Positions 1-7,705 of a DNA stretch of 12,118 nucleotides are shown here, one piece after another. The position numbers and the translations under genes are program-made. The DNA lies in the NCBI GenBank assembly GCA_015661985.1, contig DQVB01000692.1:1-12118 (forward strand), written 5' to 3'. Position 1 is the stretch's first letter. The number at the start of each line of letters is the position of its first letter. Source of the DNA: Planctomycetota bacterium. Its GTDB lineage: Bacteria; Planctomycetota; Planctomycetia; Pirellulales; Thermoguttaceae. The notes under the pieces were generated by a model that was not told where the DNA came from, searched no databases, and saw only the letters and a program-made list of their open reading frames with translations.

Positions 1-612
1 CCGTTGGTTTTGGGCAGGTTGGGCCGGGCCGCTCGGGCCGCCGTACCGGATCTTTTGCGCCTGCTGGAGGATGGAGACCCAACAGTGCGCGCCAACGCGG
101 CGGCGGGAGCGTGGGGCATCGCCCGGTCTCCGCGGGCCCTGCAAACCCTGCTGGCCATGCTGCGCTCCACCAGGCCGGAAGAAGCTTACCGGGCCACCGT
201 GGCCATCGGCTGGCTGGGCACGGAGGCCGAGCCGATGATTGCACCGCTGGTGGAAACCCTCCGGCACGCGGACGCCGATGCGCGCCGCGCGGCGGCCCGG
301 GCCTTGGGCCGGATGGGCGAGGTGGCTTTGGGCCCGCTCGAACAAGCCTTGGAAGACCCCAGCGGCCAGCTGCGCCGCGGTGCCGTGGCGGCCTTGGGCG
401 TGATCGGCCGGCCAGCCCTGCCGGCCTTGATCCGGGCCTTGGAAGACCCCGCCGCCGTTGTCCGGTACGGGGCCGCCCGGGCCATCGGGCGGATGGGTAC
501 CCAAGCCGGCTCGACGCTGGATGCCTTGATCAAACGGGTTGATGACCCTGACCCGATGGTGCGCCGGGCCGTGGCCGAGGCGATCAAGCGGGTCCGGGAC
601 GGGGAACGCTGA
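1..612 (+). CDS. HEAT-repeat (PBS-lyase-like) protein, 3' part
   Basis: The reading frame is open from the first base and ends at TGA 610-612, so the 5' end lies outside the window; the TTG at 4 is not convincing as a start. The roughly 200 visible residues are about six tandem helical repeats of some 30 residues, with recurring cores such as VPDLLRLLEDGDPTVRANAA, ALGRMG, ALGVIG and AIGRMG. This is the pattern of PBS-lyase/HEAT_2 repeats: paired helices stacking into a solenoid used for protein-protein contacts. No catalytic motif, signal peptide or membrane segment is visible in this part. The role is unknown; such repeats often form the C-terminal part of larger planctomycete proteins. The next gene starts 52 bp downstream on the same strand, so co-transcription is possible. 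The repeat assignment is firm; the biological role is not known. Confidence 0.9.
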   Translation, partial: PLVLGRLGRAARAAVPDLLRLLEDGDPTVRANAAAGAWGIARSPRALQTLLAMLRSTRPEEAYRATVAIGWLGTEAEPMIAPLVETLRHADADARRAAARALGRMGEVALGPLEQALEDPSGQLRRGAVAALGVIGRPALPALIRALEDPAAVVRYGAARAIGRMGTQAGSTLDALIKRVDDPDPMVRRAVAEAIKRVRDGER

Positions 613-664
613 GACCGCGGCGCCGGCCGTTGGTCTGCTCTTTGCGGAGAATGAAAGAAACGGG

Positions 665-1948
665 ATGACCACGTACATTGCTCGGGGCTCGCCGACAACG
701 GAGCTGAGCCAGTCGGATTTGAAAGCGGCCCTTTTCGATTGCTTCGACACGCTCGGCCCTCGATCGAAGGTGCTGGCTCTGCCCCCCGATTTCACTCGTT
801 ACCACAGCATGGCCGGGCCGCTGACGTGCATGGTTTACCACTACTACGGGCCACGGCTCGTGGATGTGATGCCGGCCCTGGGCACGCACGTCCCCATGAC
901 GGCCGAGCAGCTGGATCGCATGTATCCGGACGTGCCTCGCCATTTGATCCGCCGACACGATTGGCGAAACGATGTGGTCACCATCGGCCACGTGCCGGAG
1001 GATTTCGTGGCCCAAGTGACCGAGGGGATTTATCGCCGCCGCTGGCCTGTACAGTTGAATCGTTTGGTGTGGGAAGGCGGCCATGATTTGATTCTGTCGA
1101 TCGGCCAGGTGGTACCGCACGAAGTGGTGGGGATGGCAAACTACAACAAGAACCTCTTCGTGGGTACGGGAGGGCCGGCCGGGATCAACGAAAGCCACTT
1201 CATCGGAGCCGCCTACGGGATGGAACGGATGATGGGTCGAGCCGACACGCCGCTGAGGCGGATCCTCAATCACGCCCAGGAGCAGTTCTGCCAACATCTG
1301 CCCATTGTCTTCATCCTGACCGTGATCGGCCCGCGTCCCCAAGGTGGCCTGGCCGTCCGCGGGCTCTTCGTGGGCGACGACTACGATTGCTTCCGCCAAG
1401 CGGCCGAGCTGTCCGCGCAGGTGAACTTCACCGTGCTGGAGAAAGCCCCCGAGACGATCGTCGTCTATCTCGATCCCGAGGAATTCCACAGCACGTGGCT
1501 GGGCAACAAGGCGGTCTATCGTACGCGGATGGCCATCGCTGACGGGGGCCACTTGATCGTGTTGGCACCCGGCGTCGCTGCCTTCGGTGAAGACGCTCAG
1601 ATCGACGGACTCATCCGCAAATATGGCTACCGCGGTACGCCCCAGATCATGCGCTGGGTGGAAACCTGCGACGACCTGGCCGGCAACCTGTCGGCCGCCG
1701 CCCACCTGATCCACGGCTCCTCCGAGGGCCGCTTCCGGATCACCTATTGCCCTGGCCGCCTGAGCCGAGAAGCGATCGAAGGGGTGGGTTACGAGTATGC
1801 CGATCTGGCCGGGATGTCCGCCCGCTACGACCCCCGACAACTGGCCGACGGATGGAACACCCTGCCCGACGGCCAACGGATCTATTACATCAGCAACCCG
1901 GCCCTGGGCCTATGGGCATGCCGCCAGCGGCTCCAGTCGTTGCAGTAA
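665..1948 (+). CDS. LarA-family nickel-pincer racemase/epimerase (DUF2088)
   Basis: A 427-residue protein, close to the length of lactate racemase LarA. The fold signature starts with a DxTR-type motif (PDFTRYHS, Arg45) and GTH (His75), followed by PH (His152), Lys162 and His178. The 10-residue step from His152 to Lys162 and the 16-residue step to His178 equal the spacing I recall for His174, Lys184 and His200 of Lactiplantibacillus LarA, where Lys carries the nickel-pincer nucleotide and His200 binds nickel. The enzyme is therefore probably cofactor-competent, racemising or epimerising a 2-hydroxy acid or sugar acid. The substrate cannot be read from sequence, because the family also includes malate, phenyllactate and aldonate enzymes. 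The GSGGxK-type stretch is changed to NYNKNLFVGTGG. No larB, larC or larE cofactor genes are in the window. ATG 665 was chosen because homology starts soon after it; the frame is open upstream to 539 but overlaps the HEAT gene. The Shine-Dalgarno is weak. Confidence 0.88.
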   Translation: MTTYIARGSPTTELSQSDLKAALFDCFDTLGPRSKVLALPPDFTRYHSMAGPLTCMVYHYYGPRLVDVMPALGTHVPMTAEQLDRMYPDVPRHLIRRHDWRNDVVTIGHVPEDFVAQVTEGIYRRRWPVQLNRLVWEGGHDLILSIGQVVPHEVVGMANYNKNLFVGTGGPAGINESHFIGAAYGMERMMGRADTPLRRILNHAQEQFCQHLPIVFILTVIGPRPQGGLAVRGLFVGDDYDCFRQAAELSAQVNFTVLEKAPETIVVYLDPEEFHSTWLGNKAVYRTRMAIADGGHLIVLAPGVAAFGEDAQIDGLIRKYGYRGTPQIMRWVETCDDLAGNLSAAAHLIHGSSEGRFRITYCPGRLSREAIEGVGYEYADLAGMSARYDPRQLADGWNTLPDGQRIYYISNPALGLWACRQRLQSLQ

Positions 1949-2078
1949 GAGGCTATCCCCAAATGGCGCTGTGGCCGGTCTCCTGGCCGGGCCGCGACGT
2001 CCCACCGAAGGTCTCCATTTCCCTTCCGGGATAAGCTCCAACCCACCGGGGACGGTCCGCGGGCACTGCCACGGCGGG

Positions 2079-3464
2079 CTACTCGGGCGTTTGGCGACCG
2101 AGGAGATGTCGCAAGGGCCATTCCAGCTTCCGGTGGCGGAACGGATAGCCCGTCTGTTCCAGCTTTCGAGGCACCACACGCGCGCTGGGCAAAACCATCT
2201 CGCGGGCCATTTCACCCAGGGCGATCCGCAGCGCCCAGGCGGGGACCGGCAGCACGGCGGGACGCCGAAGCACACGGGCCAGCGTCCGAGTGAATTGGGC
2301 ATTGGTCACCGGTTCGGGGGCCACGAAGTTGACCGGTCCTTCGAGCTCGTCGGTCATGATGGCATGCAACAGGGCGCCGAGGACGTCGTCCAGCGAGATC
2401 CAGCTCCAGAACTGGCCTCCGCCACCCAAACGGCCGCCGAGGCCGAAGCGGAAGGGCGTGAGCATCTTGGCCAGCGACCCACCGCGGGGACTGAGCACCA
2501 GGCCGAACCGGGCCACGACCACGCGGATACCGGCCGACCGCGCCGGCCGCGAGGCCGCTTCCCAATCGCGGCACAGATCGGCCAAGAAGCCGCGACCCGG
2601 CCGAGACGTTTCGTCCAACAGCTCGTCGCCGCGGTCGCCGTAATAGCCAATGGCCGAGGCTACGACCAACACCCGCGGCGGCCGAAGCAGACGCGCCAAG
2701 GATTGGCACAAACGGCGCGTCGCTTCAACACGGCTGGCCCGAATCCGCTCCTTCCGTTCGGCGGTCCAGCGACCTGCAGCCAGGTTCTCGCCGGCCAGAT
2801 GAATCACAGCGTCGAGGGGCTGGAGCCGATCGGCCTGCAGCTGTCCGGTTTCCGGATCCCAGACGACGTGTCCTTCGTGCTCGCCGGATCTTCCACGCAC
2901 CAGTCGCTGCACCGAGTGCCCGCCCGTAGTGAGGAAGGGCACCAAGGCCGAACCGATCAGTCCGGACGAACCGGTAACGGCGATCCGCAATCGCGGGCGG
3001 TCACGCCAGCGGGCGTGCTCGGCCAGGTCGGCGGCCACCGTATCGTGGCGGTACCGCAACGTCTTCTCCAGCCCGCGCAGTATCCGCCGTTCGGCCCAGC
3101 TTCGGATCGGCCACAGGCCGGGCATCTGGAAGTCGATGCGGTCTTCCAGGAAGCAAGCGTCCGGTCCGTCCGGCTCGAATCGATGTTCGTGTGACCAGCG
3201 GGCAAAGACGCCTTCAATCTGCCGCTCGCAAAAACGGCGGCCTGGCTCATAGCCGTAGTACTCCAGGACCCACGGAACCTTCACTCCCCCGAAGGACACC
3301 TGGAGCTTCACGCGATCCCCGTCGCGGATGGTGCCCGAGCACTGGGCCACTTGGATCCCCGCGCTGGGCGGCAGCAGTCGTTCCACGGCCCCAGGCCGTT
3401 CGTGCCATGCGAAGGCCTCTTCGGCCGAAACAGGCAAGCCGGCGCGGCGCACCAATTCAGCCAT
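2079..3464 (-). CDS. SRPBCC domain fused to TIGR01777 NAD-dependent epimerase
   Basis: A 461-residue two-domain protein. Residues 1-150 look like an SRPBCC (START/polyketide cyclase-type) lipid- or ligand-binding domain, with the typical opening in which an N-terminal strand leads to AEEAFAWHERPGAVERLLPP. Residues 160-461 are an extended-SDR epimerase of the TIGR01777/YfcH family: Rossmann motif VTGSSGLIGSAL (163-174), HLAGEN (222-227), SAIGYYGDRGDE (270-281) with the YY pair usual in this family, ISLDDVL (356-362), and a C-terminal DUF1731 segment ending in LEWPLRHLLG. The substrate of the family is not established. The fusion is known in bacteria and suggests a hydrophobic ligand handed to an NAD(P)-dependent step, which is inference. 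ATG 3464 is preceded by GAGGGAG at good spacing. It ends convergent with the LarA-type gene, 130 bp apart, with no strong terminator hairpin seen between them. Confidence 0.92.
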   Translation of the reverse strand: MAELVRRAGLPVSAEEAFAWHERPGAVERLLPPSAGIQVAQCSGTIRDGDRVKLQVSFGGVKVPWVLEYYGYEPGRRFCERQIEGVFARWSHEHRFEPDGPDACFLEDRIDFQMPGLWPIRSWAERRILRGLEKTLRYRHDTVAADLAEHARWRDRPRLRIAVTGSSGLIGSALVPFLTTGGHSVQRLVRGRSGEHEGHVVWDPETGQLQADRLQPLDAVIHLAGENLAAGRWTAERKERIRASRVEATRRLCQSLARLLRPPRVLVVASAIGYYGDRGDELLDETSRPGRGFLADLCRDWEAASRPARSAGIRVVVARFGLVLSPRGGSLAKMLTPFRFGLGGRLGGGGQFWSWISLDDVLGALLHAIMTDELEGPVNFVAPEPVTNAQFTRTLARVLRRPAVLPVPAWALRIALGEMAREMVLPSARVVPRKLEQTGYPFRHRKLEWPLRHLLGRQTPE

Positions 3465-3533
3465 GTGTCTCCCTCGTCCGGCCCGTCCGACCTATCGGGG
3501 GTCAACCAGTCACCTTCTCACTCTCGCCGGGCA

Positions 3534-3562
3534 ATTATATGCCGTCTCCCGACGCCGGGCCA
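3534..3562 (-). promoter_or_regulatory. Candidate sigma-70 promoter for the SRPBCC-epimerase gene
   Basis: On the minus strand a perfect TATAAT (+ strand 3534-3539) lies 17 bp from TGGCCC (3557-3562), a poor -35. It stands out as an AT-rich spot in GC-rich DNA and would give a leader of about 65 nt before ATG 3464. Confidence 0.5.
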
Positions 3563-3576
3563 CGGTGCTCCACCCG

Positions 3577-3606
3577 TTGACAGTGTCGCGGCCGGTGGCG
3601 TACGAT
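3577..3606 (+). promoter_or_regulatory. Candidate sigma-70 promoter for the NfeD-family gene
   Basis: Consensus TTGACA at 3577-3582 and TACGAT at 3601-3606 with an 18-bp spacer. Transcription would start near 3613, leaving about 50 nt before ATG 3663. It faces away from the promoter candidate of the divergent gene; the two hexamer sets do not overlap. Confidence 0.55.
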
Positions 3607-3662
3607 CACTACAAGAAGGTCGTGTCTGGAAAAGAACGTTTGCAAAGGGCTTTCGGGCGCCC

Positions 3663-5177
3663 ATGGTTCGAGCGTACCGGTCAACGCCGAGATCGGGGAT
3701 CGGCGAGCCTTTCTCCAGACGGTTGGCTGCGCTGGTGGTGGCCGTCGTTTGCTTCCGGGCCATCGCCTGGGGGGCGGAGCAAGCGGGAAGGCGTGCCGAG
3801 TATTCCCGGGCCGTGCTCATCCGGCTGGAAGGGGCGATCAGTCCGATGCGCGAGCAGTACTTGTATCGGAAGCTCGACTTGGCGCGCGAGTCGGGAGCGG
3901 ATCTGGTGATCATCGAGATCGACAGTCCCGGCGGGCTCGTCGATTCGAGCCTGGCCATGGCCGAGCGACTCCGTGATCTGGATTGGGCACACACGGTGGC
4001 TTACGTGCCGCGCGAAGCCCTTAGCGGAGCGGCCATCGTGGCGCTGGGGTGTGACGAGATCATCATCCACCCGCGAGCCTCGCTGGGGGACGCCGGCCCC
4101 ATTTTCCTGGATGAGAACTTCCTGTTCCGCCACGCCCCGGAGAAGTTCCGCTCGAACCTGGCCCAAAAGGTACGCACGCTGGCCGAAGCCAAAGGGCGTG
4201 CGCCGGCCTTGGCCGAAGCCATGGTGGACATGGATCTGGTGGTCTACCACGTCCGCGACAAACGGACCGGTAAGGAATCGTTCCTTTCGGACCGGGAGAT
4301 CGAAGCCGACCAGGATCCGGACCGCTGGGAAAGGCTCGAACCCGTGTTCGAGTCGCGGGAAGGACATTTCCTTCAGGTCAACGGCGAGCGGGCGGTGGCC
4401 TTGGGATTGGCTCAGGACACCGCCAGGACCCGCGCTGGGCTGCTGGCCCGCTACGGGCTGCCTGAAGACCCGCTCGTGCTGGAACCGTCGGGTGTAGACA
4501 CGGCCGTGTACGTGTTGAATCTGCCCCTGGTCACCGGCGTGCTGTTCGTTGTAGGTCTGGTTGCCCTGTATCTTGAATTCATGGCGCCGGGGATCAGCGT
4601 GGGTGGGCTTATCGCGGGGCTGTGCTTTGCCCTGTTCTTCTGGAGCCGTTTCCTGGGCGGTACCGCCGGTTGGTTGGAAGTCATCCTTTTCCTGGCCGGG
4701 CTTGTTTTTCTGGCCGTCGAACTCTTCGTCATCCCCGGGTTCGGGATCGCGGGGATCGCGGGGATCCTGCTGCTGTTGGTCAGTCTGTTGATGGCCAGCC
4801 AGCACCACAACGTGCCCTCCACAGGCCAGGACCTGAACAGTTTGCTCGTCAGTTTGGGTGTATTGATGGGTTCTTTGGTGGTCGTGGTGGGGGCCGCCGT
4901 TGCGATCAGCCGTTATTTCGGGACGATCCCCCTTTTGAGTCGCTTGGCTTTGACCCCGCCCGCCCCGGCTGAAACCGAAGAAGGGCCGGCCGAAGGCAAA
5001 GGGCGGCTTGAGGTGGGCGAGGTGGGCATCGCCGACTCGCCCCTGCGTCCTGCCGGCATGGTGCGCTTCGGGGAACGCTATGTGGACGTGCTGACCGAAG
5101 GCACCTTCATCGAAAAGGGGCAACAGGTAAAGGTCGTGAAGATCACCGGGAACCGGGTTATCGTGCGCCAGGCGTGA
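3663..5177 (+). CDS. NfeD-family membrane-bound ClpP-class serine protease
   Basis: A 504-residue protein with the full-length NfeD plan. An N-terminal signal or anchor (about residues 20-37) is followed by a ClpP/crotonase-like domain (about 48-275) with IEIDSPGGLVDS at 84-95. The C-terminal part has about five membrane segments (284-306, 310-328, 337-357, 358-378, 395-416) and a small OB-fold NfeD domain (about 445-504). By alignment with PH1510-type proteases, whose dyad is Ser97/Lys138, the likely nucleophile is Ser121 in EALSGAAI and the partner is Lys161, 40 residues later. The usual AASAG context is changed to ALSGA. Such proteases are linked to stomatin/flotillin and membrane quality control; no stomatin gene is seen here, but a small membrane protein follows directly. 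ATG 3663 was chosen because the longer open frame back to 3351 overlaps the divergent gene, crosses both promoter candidates and shows no homology-like sequence. Confidence 0.9.
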   Translation: MVRAYRSTPRSGIGEPFSRRLAALVVAVVCFRAIAWGAEQAGRRAEYSRAVLIRLEGAISPMREQYLYRKLDLARESGADLVIIEIDSPGGLVDSSLAMAERLRDLDWAHTVAYVPREALSGAAIVALGCDEIIIHPRASLGDAGPIFLDENFLFRHAPEKFRSNLAQKVRTLAEAKGRAPALAEAMVDMDLVVYHVRDKRTGKESFLSDREIEADQDPDRWERLEPVFESREGHFLQVNGERAVALGLAQDTARTRAGLLARYGLPEDPLVLEPSGVDTAVYVLNLPLVTGVLFVVGLVALYLEFMAPGISVGGLIAGLCFALFFWSRFLGGTAGWLEVILFLAGLVFLAVELFVIPGFGIAGIAGILLLLVSLLMASQHHNVPSTGQDLNSLLVSLGVLMGSLVVVVGAAVAISRYFGTIPLLSRLALTPPAPAETEEGPAEGKGRLEVGEVGIADSPLRPAGMVRFGERYVDVLTEGTFIEKGQQVKVVKITGNRVIVRQA

Positions 5178-5182
5178 GGGCG

Positions 5183-5635
5183 ATGGATTACGAGCACACT
5201 CAAAAAGCTCCGTTGGCGTATGTTCTCGTGGCCGCAGCTCTGGCGGCGTTGGCCATCGCCTGGGTCGGCCGCGACGAACCGGCCGCCTGGATTGTGGCCG
5301 TAGGGGTAGCCGCGACGCTGGTCCTGGTGGCAGCCATGTTCAGCCATCTCACCGTCCGCGACGAAGGCCATTGCCTGGCCATCCGCTACGGTCCTCTCCC
5401 CGTGTTCCAAAAGCGGTTTCCGTACGCGGACATCCAGTCGGTCCAGAAGGGTCGCACCTCGATCATCGACGGCTGGGGCATCCATTGGGTCCCGGGACGC
5501 GGGACAACGTATAACCTCTGGGGCTTCGACTGCGCCGTGCTGCGCGTGGGCGGCAAGACGGTCCGCATTGGGACCGACGACGTGGACAACCTGGTCGCCT
5601 TCCTGCGTCAAAAGATCGGCCGACAGACTGAGTAA
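5183..5635 (+). CDS. Small two-helix membrane protein with PH-like cytosolic domain
   Basis: A 150-residue protein not recognised as a named gene. Two hydrophobic segments (about 11-28 and 34-52) are separated by a short polar turn (GRDEP). They are followed by a soluble beta-rich part with LTVRDEGHCLAIRYGPLP, a positively charged stretch (FQKRFPYADIQSVQKGR) and a final helix (VDNLVAFLRQKIG). This resembles bacterial PH-domain (bPH/YdbT-like) membrane proteins, an assignment by pattern only. It starts 5 bp after the NfeD gene stop, so it is almost certainly co-transcribed and perhaps works with that protease at the membrane. The start is uncertain: GTG 5174 overlaps the upstream stop by four bases, while ATG 5183 has GAGG three bases before it. 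I chose the ATG. Its stop lies 13 bp from that of the convergent dehydrogenase gene, leaving no room for a separate terminator. Confidence 0.8.
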   Translation: MDYEHTQKAPLAYVLVAAALAALAIAWVGRDEPAAWIVAVGVAATLVLVAAMFSHLTVRDEGHCLAIRYGPLPVFQKRFPYADIQSVQKGRTSIIDGWGIHWVPGRGTTYNLWGFDCAVLRVGGKTVRIGTDDVDNLVAFLRQKIGRQTE

Positions 5636-5648
5636 CCCGGGCCGGCAG

Positions 5649-6677
5649 CTACGGTCGGAGGAGCACTTTCATCAGGTCGGCGCCGGACCTGAGCCGCTGG
5701 AACCATTGAGCACCTTCGGCCAAGGGCGCTACGGCGCTGACCAACGGGTCCACCCGGATCGCCCCGCGGGCGATGAGATCCAGCGATGTGGGGTACTCGC
5801 CCGCCGAAGCGCACGAGCCGTAAAGCGTCACTTCGCGGGTGACCACCCGTTGTAGGGGCAGGTCGACCGTGGGGGTAAGGTTGCCCACCAGGCCGACGCG
5901 GCCGCCTTTGCGTACTGAATCGATGGCCATGGCCACCGTGGCGGGGAAACCAGCTGCTTCGAAGGCCACATCGGCCCCGCGTCCCGCGGTCCGATCCAGC
6001 ACGGTGCGGCTCACATCATCCCGTTCGGGTGACAAAGTCACGTCAGCCCCCAAACGGCGAGCCAGTTCCAGGCGGGCAGGCCGGATGTCCACCGCAATGA
6101 TCAGCCCGCAACCGGCCAGCCGCAAAGCCTGGATGATCAACAGCCCGATCATCCCGCTGCCGATCACCACGGCCGTATCGTTCAGGTGCGGGCGAACCCG
6201 CTCGACCGCGTGCACCGCGATGGATACAGGTTCGGCCATGGCCGCTTGTTCAAAGCTCACACCTTCGGGCAACCGGCACAAGATCCTGGCCGGCACGGCC
6301 ACCCACTGGGCAAACGCCCCGTCCCGGCGAAACTCGCTGCAGGCTACACCCAATACCTCACGGCGATCGCAAAGGTTCACCTGACCGCCGCGGCAGAACC
6401 CGCACTGGCCGCACCAGATCGTGGAATCGAAGGTGACTCGGTCGCCCGGCTGCCAACCTTCCACGTTTTCGCCCGCGCGGGCGATCACCCCCGAAGCCTC
6501 GTGCCCCATCACCAGCGGCGGGATGCGGCGACCGCTCGACCCGTCCATGCCGTGCACGTCACTGCCGCAAACCCCGCACGCTTTGACCTCCACGATCACC
6601 TCGTCCGCCGCGCAGTCCGGCTCGGGCAGATCGCCGTATTCCAGCTGGTTGCGGGCCACAAGCACCAGGGCTTTCAT
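5649..6677 (-). CDS. Zinc-dependent medium-chain alcohol/polyol dehydrogenase
   Basis: A 342-residue medium-chain dehydrogenase of the sorbitol, threonine or galactitol-phosphate dehydrogenase type. The GroES-like N-terminal half has the catalytic zinc set Cys37 (CGVCGSD), His59-Glu60 (GHE) and Glu149 (AEP). The structural zinc cysteines 89, 92, 95 and 103 are all present. The Rossmann half has GSGMIG (173-178), and Asp197 at the end of the second strand favours NAD over NADP. It should oxidise a secondary hydroxyl of a polyol, sugar acid or similar compound to a ketone; the exact substrate cannot be read. It follows the SDR gene on the same strand after 77 bp, so both probably form one catabolic operon. 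ATG 6677 has GGAG about ten bases upstream. All key residues are intact. Confidence 0.93.
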   Translation of the reverse strand: MKALVLVARNQLEYGDLPEPDCAADEVIVEVKACGVCGSDVHGMDGSSGRRIPPLVMGHEASGVIARAGENVEGWQPGDRVTFDSTIWCGQCGFCRGGQVNLCDRREVLGVACSEFRRDGAFAQWVAVPARILCRLPEGVSFEQAAMAEPVSIAVHAVERVRPHLNDTAVVIGSGMIGLLIIQALRLAGCGLIIAVDIRPARLELARRLGADVTLSPERDDVSRTVLDRTAGRGADVAFEAAGFPATVAMAIDSVRKGGRVGLVGNLTPTVDLPLQRVVTREVTLYGSCASAGEYPTSLDLIARGAIRVDPLVSAVAPLAEGAQWFQRLRSGADLMKVLLRP

Positions 6678-6712
6678 ATCCGATCAACTCCAAACCAGTC
6701 CGCCGCTTCGGT

Positions 6713-6728
6713 GGTCACCGCGGCGACC
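6713..6728. repeat. Imperfect palindrome between SDR and ADH genes
   Basis: GGTCACCGCGGCGACC is a 16-bp palindrome with one mismatched pair, extended by a T-A pair on the outside. It sits in the 77-bp gap of the two-gene operon and could be a processing hairpin or a binding site. No promoter hexamers are obvious beside it. Confidence 0.35.
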
Positions 6729-6754
6729 AACCGATCTGTCCGGCCCGCCTGATC

Positions 6755-7540
6755 TCAAAACCACGCGCAGGTGAACCCCCCGTCCACGTTGATCGCCGCG
6801 CCGGTGATGAACCGGCCCGCCTTGCGCGAACACAGAAGCAGCACGGCGCCGATCAGTTCCTCGGGTTCACCGTAGCGGCCCATGGGCGTAGAGCGCATGA
6901 TGTTCTCCACGCGCCCGCGATCCAACAACCTCCGGTTCTGCTCGGCGGGGAAAAACCCCGGGCAAATGGCGTTGACGCGTACGCCTTTGGGGGCCAACTC
7001 CTGGGCGATGTTCTTCGTCAGGTTCAGCACGCCCGCCTTGGATGCCGAATAGGCGAACACACGGGAAAGGGGAAGATGCGAGGTGACGCTGCCGATATTG
7101 AGAATCGCACCACCACCGGCCTCCACCATGTGGCGGGCAAACACCTGGCAGGCCCGGAACACGCCCTTCAGGTTTACGGCCATGATGAAGTCCCATTTCT
7201 CCTCGGGGTGCTCCAGGAAGGGGCTGCCGAAGTTCACGCCCGCGCAGTTGACCAGGATATCCACACGCCCGGTCACCTTGAGCGACTGGGCCAGCAGGTT
7301 TTCCAACGAGTCGCTCGAGGTAACATCCACCAGCACATGACTGGCCCGAACGCCCGCCTCCTCGAGCTGGCGCAGGCGGGCCTTACACCCTTCCTCGATC
7401 AGGTCGGCCACGACGACGTGCGCCCCGGCCAGGCCCAATCCGCGGCAGATGGCTCCTCCCAATTCGCCCGCCCCGCCGATCACCACCGCCACCTGACCCT
7501 CCATGCCGAACAGGTCCTTGAAGTACTCTTCCGGAGACAT
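6755..7540 (-). CDS. Short-chain dehydrogenase/reductase (SDR)
   Basis: A 261-residue classical SDR. The cofactor loop is IGGAGELG (21-28), a variant of TGxxxGxG, and Asp46 at the end of the second strand suggests NAD(H). NCAG (98-101), Asn123, Ser151, Tyr164 and Lys168 (YSASK) form the usual catalytic set, followed by CPG (193-195) and a C-terminal VDGGF. Fold and opening (DLFGMEGQVAVV) resemble polyol and sugar-acid oxidoreductases such as the gluconate 5-dehydrogenase and mannonate families; the substrate is not determined. It is the first gene of a pair with the zinc dehydrogenase, which fits stepwise oxidation or epimerisation of a polyol or sugar acid through a keto intermediate. ATG 7540 was preferred over GTG 7564: the ATG has GGGGG eight bases upstream and the eight added residues are not family-like. 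Confidence 0.92.
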   Translation of the reverse strand: MSPEEYFKDLFGMEGQVAVVIGGAGELGGAICRGLGLAGAHVVVADLIEEGCKARLRQLEEAGVRASHVLVDVTSSDSLENLLAQSLKVTGRVDILVNCAGVNFGSPFLEHPEEKWDFIMAVNLKGVFRACQVFARHMVEAGGGAILNIGSVTSHLPLSRVFAYSASKAGVLNLTKNIAQELAPKGVRVNAICPGFFPAEQNRRLLDRGRVENIMRSTPMGRYGEPEELIGAVLLLCSRKAGRFITGAAINVDGGFTCAWF

Positions 7541-7543
7541 GCC

Positions 7544-7575
7544 TTCAACCCCCGTTGAACTCACAACACTTCAAC
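7544..7575 (-). promoter_or_regulatory. Alternating GTTGAA/TTCAAC half-sites over the SDR ribosome-binding site
   Basis: On the + strand: TTCAAC (7544-7549), GTTGAA (7554-7559), TTCAAC (7570-7575). In the mRNA the middle element can pair with the upstream element (10-nt loop) or with the downstream one (GGGG loop). The second pairing encloses the GGGGG that serves as the Shine-Dalgarno. It could be an RNA switch or a repeated operator half-site. Confidence 0.45.
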
Positions 7576-7705
7576 CGGATTCTCTTTGCCGCCGCAGCAG
7601 AAGTGGCCCACAAGCCGCCCCACTGCAAAGGCTCCTCAGCCCATGGGGCGTGGCTCTCCTGAACCGGGCCCCCTCCCAGTGCGCGGTATGCGCGCCCTGC
7701 AATCC

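Noticed and set aside
584..1876. Minus-strand open frame of 430 codons opposite the LarA-type gene
   Set aside because: Shadow of a real gene; His- and Gly-rich sequence with no motif.
1949..2078. Bidirectional terminator between the LarA-type and epimerase genes
   Set aside because: Only 4-bp GGCC repeats with no T-run; not distinguishable from background in GC-rich DNA.
1797..3194. Long plus-strand open frame opposite the epimerase gene
   Set aside because: Low-complexity Arg/Pro/Gly composition, no domain pattern, antisense to a clear SRPBCC-epimerase.
3351..3662. 104-residue N-terminal extension of the NfeD-family protein
   Set aside because: It overlaps the divergent gene and both promoter candidates, and its composition is not family-like; the signal segment begins after ATG 3663.
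3681..5123. Long minus-strand open frame (480 codons) opposite the NfeD gene
   Set aside because: It mirrors a well-supported gene in GC-rich DNA and is rich in His, Gln, Gly and Arg without any recognisable motif.
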